Assembly: GCF_012273895.1 (NCBI RefSeq)
Contig: NC_052104.1
Location: 8,680,001 to 8,744,000, forward strand
Source: Zerene cesonia
Lineage: Eukaryota > Arthropoda > Insecta > Lepidoptera > Pieridae
DNA: 64,000 nucleotides
Direction of reading: 5' to 3'
Every line of letters begins with the position of its first letter. The first letter of the stretch is position 1. Made by a program: the position numbers and the translations under genes. This document shows, one piece after another, positions 37,871 through 49,382 of this stretch. A model generated the notes under the pieces. That model searched no databases and was not told where the DNA came from. It was given only the letters and a program-made list of their open reading frames with translations.

Positions 37871-37949
37871 ACAAACATACATGATTTTTTGTGAAAATTT
37901 AAAAAAGCGTGTTAAAAAAGTCATGAAATATTTTTATTCCCGTGAATAA

Positions 37950-38147
37950 TCCTACTAATATTATAAATGCGAAAGTTTGTAAGGATGTGTGTGTTTGTTG
38001 CTCTTTCACGCAAAAACTGCTGAACCGATTGCAATAAAATTTGGTACGTAGACAGCTGGACAACTAGAATAACATACAGGCAACTTTTTATCCCGATAAT
38101 CTTACGGGATACAAACTTACGCGGGTGAAACCACGGGGCTCAGCTAG
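37950..38147 (+). mobile_element. Non-autonomous Helitron, family 1, complete
   Basis: TCCTACTAATATTATAAATGCG start, gttgctctttcacgcaaaaactgctgaaccg middle, CGCGG-gtgaaa-CCaCG hairpin and CTAG end, inserted between A and T. A useful reference copy at 198 bp. Confidence 0.92.
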
Positions 38148-38250
38148 TCCTTGATAAGTGTACAAAAATTGATTTAAATCTGTCCGTTTAAAGTGGGTCA
38201 AAATCGAGTCTAAAGGAGTCAGTTACATACAAACATACAGGTGAAGCTAA
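38148..38250 (-). repeat. Dispersed repeat family D, minus strand
   Basis: ctgtccgtttaaagtgggtc and agttacatacaaacatacaggtg are the reverse complement of the 25552 and 62072 copies. It abuts the 3' end of the preceding Helitron. Confidence 0.55.
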
Positions 38251-39087
38251 CAAAGGCGTCTTATGAAGAAGATATTTAATTTCTATTGTCAATCCTGGTT
38301 TCCTCAGTGAAATAAATCTTTTGTTACTTGTAATAGTTTCTTAGAACAGTGAAATGATATGGGAACCACAATCATTTTGATACAGGACGTCATTATAGAC
38401 AGGTAGTGATGTTAGGGTCGTGACACACTCAGTACGATTTTGTGAAGCGATTGTAGTCAACGCACTGACTGTGAACTAGTAGTTTGTGTTGTTGATTTGT
38501 GTACATGTTTATTTTATACATAGTTTACTGCGGTTTTAATATTTAAGTTACTGTACATACAAAAATAAGGAGTAATATTTAAATGTATCGAACTTAATGT
38601 CTAGTCATTCTCTGTTAGAAATGTATATTCTTTATCAAAACTCTATCTAATTGACCTAAGACCACCTTGTATGTATGACCTTAGAGTCTTATTGTAGTTT
38701 GACTTTGAGTTCTCTATCAAAATGATATTAATCGTTCATTCTATCGGACGAGTGTACCCAGTGTATCCCAAACCTAAAGATGCTGCGGAAGTCTTCCGTC
38801 CTTTTTGTACATTATCATTACAAACTTTTTTAATTACACAAAAACGAGTTCCCACAATACCTTGGGATGTTACATTTCTCCACAAACAACCCTTCTAAAT
38901 ATTGTCTACAAAAATAAAAGGTAGACATTAAAAACTACTAGCTTTCTACTGTATTTTCTTGTCTTATACAAATCTTAGTAACAGGCTAAGTCAGCATATA
39001 TGTAAGCTATGTGTGTGAAAATTACATCTTTTTCGGTGTAGTAGAGTAATATACAAAAATTAAAATATGGATAAAAGTTTATGTGAT
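38251..39087. other. AT-rich intergenic sequence, nothing recognised
   Basis: No gene or repeat phrase seen. Confidence 0.4.
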
Positions 39088-39301
39088 AGTAGCTGCGCAA
39101 CGCGGTTTCACCCGCGTAAGTCTGTATCCTGTAGGAATATCGGGATAAAAAGTTTCCTATTTGTTTTCCAGTTGTCCAGCTATCTACGTTTCATTTTCAA
39201 ATTTCACCAAATTTCATTGCAATCGATTCAGTAGTTTTTTTGTGTAAGAGTAACACACATTCACACACTTACAAACTTTCGCGTTTATAATTTTAGTAGG
39301 A
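39088..39301 (-). mobile_element. Non-autonomous Helitron, family 1
   Basis: cgcggtttcacccgcg hairpin near the left end and ttttagtagga at the right. The terminal CTAG reads gtag. An 11-nt local repeat (ttcattttcaaatttcacc) expands the middle. Confidence 0.85.
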
Positions 39302-39782
39302 TACTAGTAGGTTCTGGTAGTTCCTGCACATCATAAAGACTTTTATTTTAATAGCAGACCTTTATTTTTAAATTAATTAAAAAAATGCTATGGAATTTTT
39401 TTGAAGACAGCTCTTTTTAACTGACACATAACCCTAACAATAATAAACCTATCAGACAACCTATTAACTACAGTCTATAAGCCTATAGTAACTTCCCAGA
39501 TCAAAACAGAATCATTAAACCTACCGAACAGTAGCCCATTAGGTCGTGTAGGTTAAACCTAACAGTCTGTAGGCTAGTGGGTGAGCACTAGTACGGATTC
39601 AGCCACCAGGCGCCTGGCACGCCTCGGTGCGCACACGCTTAATGTGTGGTCAAACTGATTTACGCTAATTATAAAAAAAAAAATTAAATTAACTTGTACA
39701 GTTACCGTTTTTGAATATATAGTCTATGTTAGCGTTATGTTGGGTAATTTTTTTTTAAAGTACATATAAAATTATGATTTTG
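39302..39782. other. Intergenic; unidentified GC-richer block 39530-39665
   Basis: gtgggtgagcactagtacggattcagccaccaggcgcctggcacgcctcgg resembles neither strand of the other repeats here. Possibly a single-copy fragment of another mobile element. Confidence 0.35.
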
Positions 39783-39918
39783 TCATCATCATCATCATCA
39801 GCCCATATATGTTCCCACTGCTGGGACATGGGCCTCCTATGAGGGTTCAGGTTCAGGTTCACTCCGACTTATCAATTTTGAAGTCCGAGGTTCTCACTAC
39901 TGAGCCACCAATGCTTTT
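39783..39918 (-). repeat. SINE family B, minus strand, internally deleted
   Basis: (CAT)n tail, gcccatatatgttcccactgctgg, then a jump from the 3' part directly to the tRNA head (gaagtccgaggttctcactactgagccacc). The duplicated caggttcaggttca marks the deletion joint. Confidence 0.8.
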
Positions 39919-40739
39919 TTATGATTTTGTGCATAACCTAAATTTGATGTATTAAATTAGAATTCTTCGAATTGCTTCTTAATTTGCACATTAACTTTCT
40001 TATCTACTTAAAACTATAACCGTTGTAATATTATAATCCTTTTCTATAATATTATAAGTACGACAAAAAGTTCGTTTGTTTGTTTGTCTTTTATTCATGT
40101 CACGCTACATTGTGGTACGATTTTGTGTTGATGATATGAGACTTGAGAGAAATATAGAATTTCCCCTATAATCTAAATTATATGCTCACTGCGTTGATGG
40201 AAGCGTAGATTGTATCTTAGAATCTTAGATGCAATAATCTGAAAGTTACCAATATAACAGTTTAGTTTTTCGAAGGTTTAACAAACAATCACAACTATGT
40301 CAGCATAATATTTTATGTAAGCTTTTAAGTACTTGGTCATATTGAAATAATTTAAGCTTAATTTATGATGTCAGTGACAGATAATTAATTAAGAAAAAAA
40401 ATATACTGGCGCCAATATGCATTAATAGTAATGTATTTTTGATACAGATTTATTAACAAAGCCAATATAAAATTATAGAGTAGAGTTGACCTCCCGCATT
40501 AGTTATGCAAATTCATTTAATTTTCTTAATGAGTCGCAAATCAAGTTCACCATAATTAATTCCCATGAGAAAATATTCGTACCACTAATCCCTCCTGTCA
40601 CAAATTCTCAAGCCTGACCTACATCTGCCAAGATTCACACGAAAGTATGCAAAATACCGAAAGATTACACCAATTAATCGCTTAATTACACCACGCAATA
40701 AACAATTAGCTGAGATTTTGTAAAAAACAAACCATCTGT

Positions 40740-40850
40740 TCGCGCCGAGAAAAAGAAAAAGGCGCGAAAAGTGACAGTTGTGACAATTCGTGCAACATGG
40801 CGTTTGTACGGCTTCGCGCCTTCGCGCATGCGCTACCAGATGGTTTGCAA
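40740..40850. promoter_or_regulatory. CpG-rich island with an NRF-1/Ewg-type site
   Basis: GCGCATGCGC at 40824-40833 is the NRF-1 (fly Erect wing) core palindrome, in a local CpG-rich stretch (gcgccgag, ggcgcg, cttcgcgccttcgcg). Such sites usually mark TATA-less promoters, but downstream ATGs open only short frames (23 codons from the ATG at 40797) and no exon was found. Confidence 0.35.
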
Positions 40851-41737
40851 TTGGTTGCTTTTTGTTGATAGTAACAATAGGCAGGTGCTATGTTTTTACG
40901 AATGGCAACATGGAGTTTTCTTAGTAAAAAAGATGGCAACAGACGGGCTACATTATAAAAAAACTTCGCGTAAATAGTTTATTATTCCAAAATGTAATAA
41001 ATTTTAGGAGTTGCAATTTCTCTTTAAGTTTCGCTTACTTTAAGTGACGCGCTAAATCTAATTAGGACACGTTAGGACAAAATTATCAAAAAAACACTTT
41101 TAACTAAAAATTGAAACAACATTGTGATAAAATGAGCATACGCAACTGTATGTGTCAAAAATATGTAATTGGGAATAGTATAAAACAAATGCTTTTTTTA
41201 ACTAAGATATGTCCAATTCTGCAGTTAACTATATATTTCATTTAACCAACGTTTAAAGAAAGAGAGAGCAAAACGTTTATTTAGGTAGTTAAGTAAAAAA
41301 CAAAATATGAAGGCATTTAATAAAAAAAAAATACATTTACCCATCCCATCCCATCCATCCTAAATAAAATATCATCTCATTATAAATAGATACAAAATAA
41401 ATAAATAAACAAACATATTGAATTTCCGCCGCGTTAAATTCTAATTAAACCTAACGTTTCCCCGAAACGGATGAATTTCAAAACAGCGTACAAAATTACT
41501 GCTTCCTATAACTCCCCAAAAAGGTTTCACAGCGGAAGTTAGCAGAATTTGTAAGATATCGCACTTCCGCTTAATAGCCAATAATGTCAATTTATACTGT
41601 GACTAACATGACTTGATAGTTGATCGATAAATCATTTAATTTTGTATGTGTACAAATAATAGCTATGTATATTATCTAAAAGTTTATACTTGGACTTCAG
41701 AGGTTATTTAGAAATTATTATGGAGGGTCATTCGAAC

Positions 41738-41830
41738 GGGGGACAGTCTCCCCGTGACCACGATCGCTGTAAAGTGTTCGAAACGTGGAGTTAATAAAAA
41801 AAGAAAAAAACGCGTTTAAAAGACTTTAAT
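41738..41830 (+). repeat. Dispersed repeat family E (ccccgtgaccacgatcgctgtaaag)
   Basis: ccgtgaccacgatcgctgtaaagtgttc...aaacgt...cgcgtttaaaa is shared with 20187-20280 in the same order. No terminal inverted repeats seen; the class is unknown. Confidence 0.6.
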
Positions 41831-42255
41831 TTCTAAATGTATAATACTCGCGTATAATCAAACACAAGAATATACTATACAGATGTTATATACAACAATA
41901 CGCGCAAATACTAGGTGATCTCTATACAGTTTATTCGTTCTCATTCGGCCCCGGTTAAGTCGTTTATATCTAAATACTACAAGTAGGTAAGTTAATAGTA
42001 AGGTTAAATGTTTTTGATATTTTCAAGTATCAAGACTGCATAAATCAGGATGCTTGGTCACATCTCTGTACTTCCACAACGGTCATTTTGCACAGCTCAC
42101 TGGGCCGGACACCGGAATTGTATTGACTAGCACGTGAACCGGGCTTCGGTTGTGAGGATTTAGTTTTAGACGCCATCGATCCGAAACGGATGCATTGTGA
42201 CATTGTTATTTGAAATGTTACAGGATTGTGTTTTTGTGCTTAATTTAACAAATAA

Positions 42256-42470
42256 CTAGGTTTTCCCGCGGCTTCGCTTAGGAGAAAAGATAGACAGACC
42301 CCGGGTTTATCTTTTCCTACTAAGTTTTTCCCATATAATATACATAATAATATCTTAGCGGATACTTACGTCATAACATCTATCTGTATGCCAAATATCA
42401 GGCCGATCCGTCCAGGGGTTTGGATTGTGCGATGATAGATCACTGTGTTAGTCGGTCACCTTTGAGTTAT
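42256..42470 (-). mobile_element. Helitron-like element, diverged
   Basis: CTAG then gttttcccgcggcttcgc, a Helitron 3' end on the minus strand. The interior (ccgatccgtccaggggttt) follows the usual layout; the TC end is not clear and it is followed 8 bp later by another Helitron. Confidence 0.55.
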
Positions 42471-42477
42471 ATATATA

Positions 42478-42915
42478 CTAGCTGCACCCCGCGGTTTCAC
42501 CCGCGTAAGTCCGTAACCCGTAGGAATATCGGGATAAAAGTTGCCTATATGTTATTCTAGTTGTCCAGCTGTCTACATACCAAATTTCATTGCATTTGTT
42601 CCTGTAGTTTTTTTTATAGCAGAGCAAGCAAAGGAGCAGGTGGGCCACCTGATGTTAAGTGTTCACCACCGCCCATAAACACTTGCAACACTAGAGTTAC
42701 AAGTGCTTTGCCGGCCTTTCAGGGACATATACGCTCTTTTCTTGAAGACCCCAATGTCGTAATTGTTCGGGAACACCGTAGCTGGTAAATCGTTCCAAAG
42801 CTTCACCGTACGCGGAAAGAAGTTGTTTTTGTTTTTTTAAAAGAAGTTTTTTCGGGAAAGAGCAACAAACACACACACATCCTTACAAACTTTCGTATTT
42901 GTAATATTAGTAGGA
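42478..42915 (-). mobile_element. Non-autonomous Helitron, family 1, interrupted by a LINE
   Basis: CTAG and the ccgcggtttcacccgcg hairpin at the left and aatattagtagga at the right bracket a normal body. The body is split at the tagttttttt tract by the 42608-42845 insert. Helitron sequence resumes with cgggaaagagcaacaaacac. Confidence 0.88.
42608..42845 (-). mobile_element. 5'-truncated non-LTR retrotransposon nested in a Helitron
   Basis: On the minus strand it reads the final part of a jockey/CR1-like ORF2 (FFPRTVKLWNDLPATVFP... ending ...VASVYGRW and stop). A 3' UTR with catcaggtggcccacctgctcc and an A-rich end follow. agttttttt at both edges looks like the target-site duplication. The only protein evidence is the ORF2 C-terminus; reverse transcriptase and endonuclease parts are missing. 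Confidence 0.85.
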
Positions 42916-43645
42916 CTTGTAGGATTTAGATGACAGAATAGACAGAATAATTTAATTCTACTCTGTTTAATAATAAAAAAAATCTCGAAAAAGATACATT
43001 CTAAAATAACTTAACATTTTCCTTTTTATTTTGCGTAACAAATATCACACACTTAATGTGTTTCACACATTAAAAGCAAATTATAGAAAGAGCATGAAGC
43101 TAATTTTATTATTGGCCGTGCAGGGCTAATAACTCTATCTGTTATGGCTTAAGGCAAGGGATCTTGTAGGGCACACTCACAGAAATAACGGGGAAATGAC
43201 CTGTCGTATCAAACGCATTCACAATTTTACAATTACCTTGAAATGGCGAATTTAAATAAAGACGCCATCTTGAAATGACATTGTTGAATTCAAAGGGCTC
43301 TGCTTTATTGCTCTTTTCAAATTTTACTATCTAAATATTTAATGATCGGTGTGTCAGATACACACGCGGATCTATCGAGAAAAATCGAAAATATTTAATG
43401 ATGACCAAAATATCATTCTAGAGATAAATATTCGGTTACACTGTAGCGGTTACAGAATCCGATTTCGGGGATAGTTTGGTAATCTAACTATATATCTAAA
43501 CCGTGACCAACATGTGCAAAAAAGGGTTTTGTGAGAAAGTATTTTTAAAAACATGTTAGTGTGGATACAAGTTATTTTTGCTAATTTTCCATTTTCCGGA
43601 AAAAAATATATGTGTATGTTTTTTTATCGTCTCATCTATGAAGAA

Positions 43646-43795
43646 TCCTCCTAATATAGATGCGAATGTTTGTAAGTATGGATGGATGGATGTTTGTTCC
43701 TGTTGGAACTTTATAATAAAACATCAGAATGAGACATGAGCTATATAAATACTTCCTTTTGGCCGTCCGCGGGTGAAACCGTGGGACGGAGCTAG
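43646..43795 (+). mobile_element. Non-autonomous Helitron, short subfamily
   Basis: TCCTCCTAATATAGATGCG start, CCGCGGGTGAAACCGTGG hairpin, then GACGGAGCTAG end. At 150 bp, much of the standard middle is replaced. Confidence 0.8.
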
Positions 43796-43886
43796 TTTCA
43801 GACATATTTAAGGTTGATAAAAATAAAACATTCTCAAGATATTCAGTTCTCATTTCAAAAAGTATCAGGATAAAGGGAGTTACCAT

Positions 43887-43999
43887 GACGTCTCAAAACA
43901 GTAATTCAAAAAATTCCAGTGTGGAAAAATGGCAGAGCTATATAAGTCGTCTTGCGCCATCACCTTCCCACACTGGAACTAGTACTCCTTTAAGACGTC
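43887..43999. repeat. Nested inverted repeat (GACGTCT / TTCCAGTGTGG arms)
   Basis: Outer arms GACGTCT 43887-43893 and AGACGTC 43993-43999; inner arms TTCCAGTGTGG 43914-43924 and CCACACTGGAA 43968-43978, all perfect. A 62-codon frame (43885-44073) runs through it but codes for nothing recognisable. Confidence 0.75.
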
Positions 44000-44029
44000 A
44001 CACTAACCCTCCAGATCAAATTTGGTCAT

Positions 44030-44224
44030 ATTTAGTGTCCCTAAGTATTTGGCCACTAGGCTCAAAACGGTAAAAACACGATGAGTAAACCGGAATGTCC
44101 AAGAATCAAAGGTTCGATGACATATGACATCTTCGAATCCGCTCTTGACCAGCGTGGATTATGGCCTGAACCCTCATAGGAGGCCAGTGTGGCAATGGAA
44201 ACATGTATGGGCTGATGATGATGA
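44030..44224 (+). repeat. SINE family B, 3' part
   Basis: ctcaaaacggtaaaaacacgatgag, ggattatggcctgaaccctcataggaggcc and gggctgatgatgatga match 34571. The tRNA head is missing or unrecognisable. Confidence 0.75.
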
Positions 44225-46086
44225 GGCTTTTTCTATACTCTCTACTTATTAGAAAACCGTAGTAAAGGCGCAGGTACCAGACTAACCGCATCTAATTCAA
44301 TTATTCGCAAAGAACTCGGCCCGCAAACGTGAAAATTATACCTTGTTATTGTGAGCCTAATTTCATATAATAGTAGACAGAGCTTTGTAAATGCTATGAT
44401 TTATTCTATGAATTAAATCAATGTTATTGTCATTTCCTCTCGTTGAGAGATCGACGTATTTAGATATCTTTCATGTCATAATTGTTAATATTTTTTTTGA
44501 ATTTATTGATTTAAGCTTTATGATTATATGCTCTTGGTTGTAAATAATAAATGATGAACTTAAAGAATATAATAGAAGTTTACAATTCTATTATCATAGT
44601 TATTTTTTTTTATATTTAATGAAGTAATTAAGTAATTAACCACTTATTGTAGGTACCTTACTGATATGTGTATTTTTTACTTATTCCGATGTGCGAACTT
44701 TAAATTTCATATTTTGATTATTGTTTTCATTAATTTTTACTTACAAAACTTTGCGGTAACTTTTTCAATTTTAACCGACTGCAAAAAATGAATACTACCT
44801 AGTAATAAATTAAATTGCATTAGTCTAATTGATAGTCTCCGTCTAAGCAGAAGATTGCTCTTTGATGACAAGCCTTTTTTGCAAGCCACTAATAGAATGT
44901 AATACCTGATAATTTGGAACCATCCGACGAGATGTTGTCTACCTTTCATTATGACATCCTGCTGTTGGTAAATTGATTGTGAGTCGCATTTGACCGTGTG
45001 TCTCCGCTTCACGACTACACCATTGAACCGATTTGATGAAATTCTGTACAGAAGCAGTTTGAATCCGAGATGTATTTTTATCCAGAATTCCACGGATGGC
45101 GGGAACTATGCGGGAAAATCACAGTTTACTAATGTGTTCTGCTTTTTATCGATTCAATGTATTATTTAATAAAAAATATTATCCTCCTGAACTCCTCTAA
45201 ATAAACTACATGTATACAATATCTCATACTACTCCGTCCTCGCAATTTTCGTTAAAAGAGATATAACATTTTTGCTTCATAATAACTGATACTTTACAAT
45301 TGAAATGAGGGCTCTAATTTTCTTGCTTAATGGCTATGAAAGAATAGATATGTACAACCTAGTGATTAATAAAATGTATGTAATGTCTGTAAATGAAGCA
45401 TACAAACTCAAAACATCAGGTACTTGAAAATGCATGACGAGTCAAATAAATAAAACAAACAAATACAAAAGAGGTATTCCCCATAAACCACATTTCAATA
45501 TTACCGTATATCACTTAAATTCATAAAAATATGGGAACGTTAACAATGACAAAAGCACTTATGGTCAAAACTGGGCCATACGATATAGTCATAAATTGAC
45601 CATGCCCCGCCCGGAGCATACCATAATGCACGGTTTTTTGCTACCTACCGCCATGTTCAAATTTATGATTTTATTTAGAAGTGCGTGTAGCAAAAACTTA
45701 ATCGATTGGGTCCAGCGGTTTTGGGGGGACTCGTTGTAAGGGCCGTAAATTAAAAATATGATTATTTTTTTTTAATTCTCTGTCAACTCTCGATTTGAAA
45801 TTACTCTATTACAAGGTAATGTTACGAAAGACTATTTGAGACGTAATGTTACGAAAAATATCTATATAATAAACATATTATTTTTTTATTTATTTAAATA
45901 TATATGGCAGATATTTAGATGAAATAAAGCATTATAAATAAATAAAATATATAAATAAAAACACAATGTACCAAAAGTTGATATATCACGCTGGTAGATA
46001 TAGTAAAATTACCATTTCTATACATATACTCAAATTTTCTTCTGATAGTTATTAAAAAGCATAAATATTGAATTGTGTCATAATGA
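44225..46086. other. Intergenic with a mobile-element remnant at 44800-45115
   Basis: catttgaccgtgtgtctccgcttcacgac and ccattgaaccgatttgatgaaattctgtac (44989-45050) are Helitron-type phrases. The 118-codon minus frame (44737-45093) runs over them. 45560-45720 is GC-richer and unidentified. Confidence 0.45.
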
Positions 46087-46345
46087 TCTATGTATATAGA
46101 AGCTCAGGTCACTCACTCACTCATCACGAAATCTCAAACAAAACGAAAAGGGCTGAACGCAGAAACGTGAAATTTGGGTAGGAAGTCAGTTTGTAATTAG
46201 TAGACACGCACTATGAAAGCAGTCTGGGGTTTTCGTAAGTTGCACGATTTTTTTTTTTTTTTTTGTACATATTACCGCAATAAGATGCTTCATTCCCATG
46301 AAAATTTATTATAACCACGCGGGCGAATCTGCGGGCAACAACTAG
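46087..46345 (+). mobile_element. Non-autonomous Helitron, family 3
   Basis: Host A, TCTATGTATATAGAAGCTC start, tcactcactcactc tract, gggctgaacgcagaaacgtgaaatttgg, then a CGCGGGC...CTGCGGGC terminal region, CTAG and host T. Contains a T16 run near 46250. Different body from families 1 and 2. Confidence 0.78.
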
Positions 46346-47152
46346 TTATTCATATTAACAAAAAGGTTCGTTACCTTGTGAGTTCCAACATTAACAATGC
46401 AAAGATTGCAGAATATTATATTAATCACATCTACACGTGTAGAAGGGCATTTGCAAATGTGTTTTTCATACAAGAGCCTGAATATTCATATTGTAAGAAT
46501 GTTTGCTCGAAGTGGGTTAGCCGATTAATGTTATACATGCATAGATAGCATTCATAAAGAAGCCCAATCACCATCTGTATCTAGAAATCGCTAATGAAGC
46601 AGAGCCTCTCGCAACTTAATCACCAAAGATTTAATACCCATAATTATAAACCCACCCCTTGGATTTAAAATTGAAATAAATCCATAGAGGTCTATCACGC
46701 CCTGCTACAAAAGTATTTAAAAAATATTTTGATGTTTCGCAACCTCTTAATAGCCAGTTGCGTGTAGAACCAGCAATTATACTGTATTTAGGTAGAAATA
46801 TCAATAGAATAATCGATGACTATCCATTATTTGATGCAACTGAAATACGCCCCATGGTAAAAGTGCGTAAATGTGAGTTTGCATTTTTGACGATTTTCAA
46901 CTTTGCTCGTTGAAGTTAAAGACTATTTTTGTGTTAAGCAATACCTTCTCGACTTCCCTTGCATTTTAGCGTGGCTAAAGATATAATTAATAGGCTGTAT
47001 GGAAGCTTACCGCGTGTGATATTATATCCCATTAAGAATTGATATTACGTCAATCTGTCAATCAATCAAAACATGTAACGATGCGTTTTATATTTAAAAT
47101 TAAAATATATTGAACATTAGTCGCAAAATAGTTTCAACAATGTTATATTATA
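46346..47152. other. AT-rich intergenic sequence, nothing recognised
   Basis: No coding or repeat signal except a weak Helitron-like scrap around 46520-46610. Confidence 0.4.
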
Positions 47153-47332
47153 CTAGCTGCACCCGGCAAACGCTGTTCTGCCTTACTCTTATCATTCAGG
47201 GGTATGAACAATAGATGTTAGCCGATTCTCATAGATACCGGATAAGCACAAAAAATTTCATCAAAATCGGTCAAGCCGTTTCGGAGGAGTATGGCAACGA
47301 AAACTGTGACACGAGAATTTTATATATATAGA
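47153..47332 (-). mobile_element. Non-autonomous Helitron, family 2, copy 1 of a tandem pair
   Basis: CTAG, ctgcacccggcaaacgctgttctgcc hairpin, gttagccgattctcatagatacc, ccgtttcggaggagtatgg, and a TC end (plus-strand ...tatatatatagA at 47332). It joins the next copy with no intervening base. Confidence 0.9.
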
Positions 47333-47511
47333 CTAGCTGCACCCGGCAAACGCTGTTCTGCCTTACTCTTATCGTTTAGTGGTATGAAAAATAGATGTTA
47401 GCCGATTCTCAGACCTACCCAATATGCTTACCAAATTTCATCAAAATCGGTCAAGCCGTTTCGGAGGAGTATAGAGACAAACATTGTGACACGAGAATTT
47501 TATATATTAGA
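47333..47511 (-). mobile_element. Non-autonomous Helitron, family 2, copy 2 of a tandem pair
   Basis: Same orientation and layout as 47153-47332, with small differences in the middle (cagacctacccaatatgctt). The 5' TC end is at 47510-47511 (tatattaga). Confidence 0.9.
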
Positions 47512-49186
47512 CAAGTTTACCGCGTGTTTTGGAATGTAGGAATGTATCGAGATATGAATGAGCAAAGGTAAAACAATAAATATTTGTAATTATATAAGTT
47601 GTACAAACATGTATACAGGTATACTTTATTCTTCCCTTTTGTTTCATAATCCGTTCTGTTTTATACGATTGAGTGAATAAATAAAAAACCACTACAATTG
47701 AAATCGTTGACGTCGATTGTTCACAATATAATATGATATGATTAGATGAGTTTCTTCTATTGTAATATGTTATATGTGTGTGTGATAAGTATATGTTGTA
47801 AAGTTGCTAATAAAGTATATATTACGAAGTTAAGTTATTTAAAAGCATTCGAATAATTCCAATAAAATCTTGAACCCGATGATTGAAGTTTTTCTTCATG
47901 TATTAAAAAAAAAACTATCGGATTTTACACGCTTCGTAGTTTCTGATACACAAATTTATCAGCGATTTCGACCACTTGACGAATGTCATCGTAGCATGTA
48001 AGTCAACAATGACTATTCTTAAAATTAGCAATATTTACTAGGAAAAAATCGAAAATTAAACATTCGATTGTTATTTGAGATAAACTCATCGACGTTAATT
48101 AGTTGTCCAGATAGTCTTTTGTCAAATTAAGAAGTCAAAGCTACCCATGACCATTCGGTCACTCACCGAGAGCAATAAAAGTGAATTTATTGTGTCCACG
48201 CGACGATAATGTGAACAAACAGACATCCCTATTTTAAGCTGCAATAGACGGAGTGCTTTGAATACAACGTTTGAATGATTTTGTGCTTTATCACTTTGTG
48301 ATAAGGTATATTTCACTTCGCGGTCGCTATAGCGCCAGCGTAGACCTAACAGCAAAGATTTGTAAGTCTTAAATCTAAGTCGCTAAAAACGTTTTTTACT
48401 TGTACTATATTTGAGGATAAGTCTTTTTTATTTTATGATAGCATATACATAACTTATTAACGCCCTAAGGTGTAAAGTTATTGTAGCATAGATAAGTTAA
48501 GCTTTCGTTTTGTATTGTTTTAATTGTTTCTTTAAACACTTCTACGAAAAGATAATGTGATAATAAAAAAACGGAAGTTCCTACCAATATAGTTCGAAGA
48601 GAGAGTATTACAAAGTAGTCAAACGTTATAAATGTAATTAAATAATATATTTGATTGTTTTTTTATACACTGTATATGTATGGCAAATAAAAATTCGTTT
48701 ATTTCGTACTTTCAGTTTATCGAAAAGATTCATTAATTACTTAATCAAAGAGTGGTATCTGCGTAAAACTAATAAAAAACCTACAGCCGCAAAATAAATG
48801 TTTACGTAGAGACTGTCTAAAATAACATACAACTAAGAGTAAGCTAAATTCCACAAAAATATATCAAACTTGTCGCCAGTCTTAGGCTCTGCTTGCGGTG
48901 AACCGAGATAAAATATCTATTTTTTAACAAAAATTTAACCGACTTCAAACTTAAAAGCGAAAAATAAATGAATATCATTACAATAGGCTACCCATTCATC
49001 TATTTGAACTCGGTTAAAAAATAGCCTACGTTTACTCAGTTAGGATTTAAATTGTTTCTCATGATGTGCGTGCTTTCAAATGAATATATGAATCGGTTGA
49101 GTAGTTTTCGAGTTAAATTTAATAATAAAAATATTTCCTATACTAGTGTAATATTATGTTATCTGTAATTTCCTGTTTATAATATA
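47512..49186. other. Intergenic, nothing supported
   Basis: A 77-codon minus frame (48122-48355) over tatagcgccagcgtagacc has a TTG start only. 48930-49060 has scraps resembling family D (aaccgacttcaaac). Confidence 0.4.
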
Positions 49187-49382
49187 CTAGCTTTTGCCCG
49201 CGGCTTCGAACGCGTTAAATTCGGAGTAGCTTAATAGATGTTATTATATACATAAACCTTCCTCTTGAATCACTGTATATATTAAAAAAAACCATCAAAA
49301 TCCGTTGCGTAGTTTTAAAGATTTAAGCATACATAGGGACATAGGGACAGAGAAAGCGACATTGCTTTATACAATGTAGTGA
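49187..49382 (-). mobile_element. Helitron-like element
   Basis: CTAG then cttttgcccgcggcttcgaacgcg at the left, aaaatccgttgcgtagttttaaagatttaagcatacata in the middle, and tttatacaatgtagtga at the right. The TC end is eroded. Confidence 0.6.

Larger units (their letters stand above)
39919..42255. other. Intergenic with homeodomain-rich and CpG-rich stretches
   Basis: 40490-40700 is non-repetitive and rich in ATTA/TAAT cores with a POU octamer ATGCAAAT at 40505-40512. 40740-40980 is described separately. 40040-40110 is a Helitron scrap. 41531-41571 contains inverted ETS-type sites AGCGGAAGT and ACTTCCGCT. Confidence 0.4.

Noticed and set aside
42561..42788. 75-codon plus-strand frame
   Set aside because: Antisense to the LINE ORF2 fragment, which is the real reading.
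44737..45093. 118-codon minus-strand frame
   Set aside because: Contains Helitron-type phrases (aatcggttcaatgg, gtgaagcgg) and has no domain; treated as mobile-element remnant.
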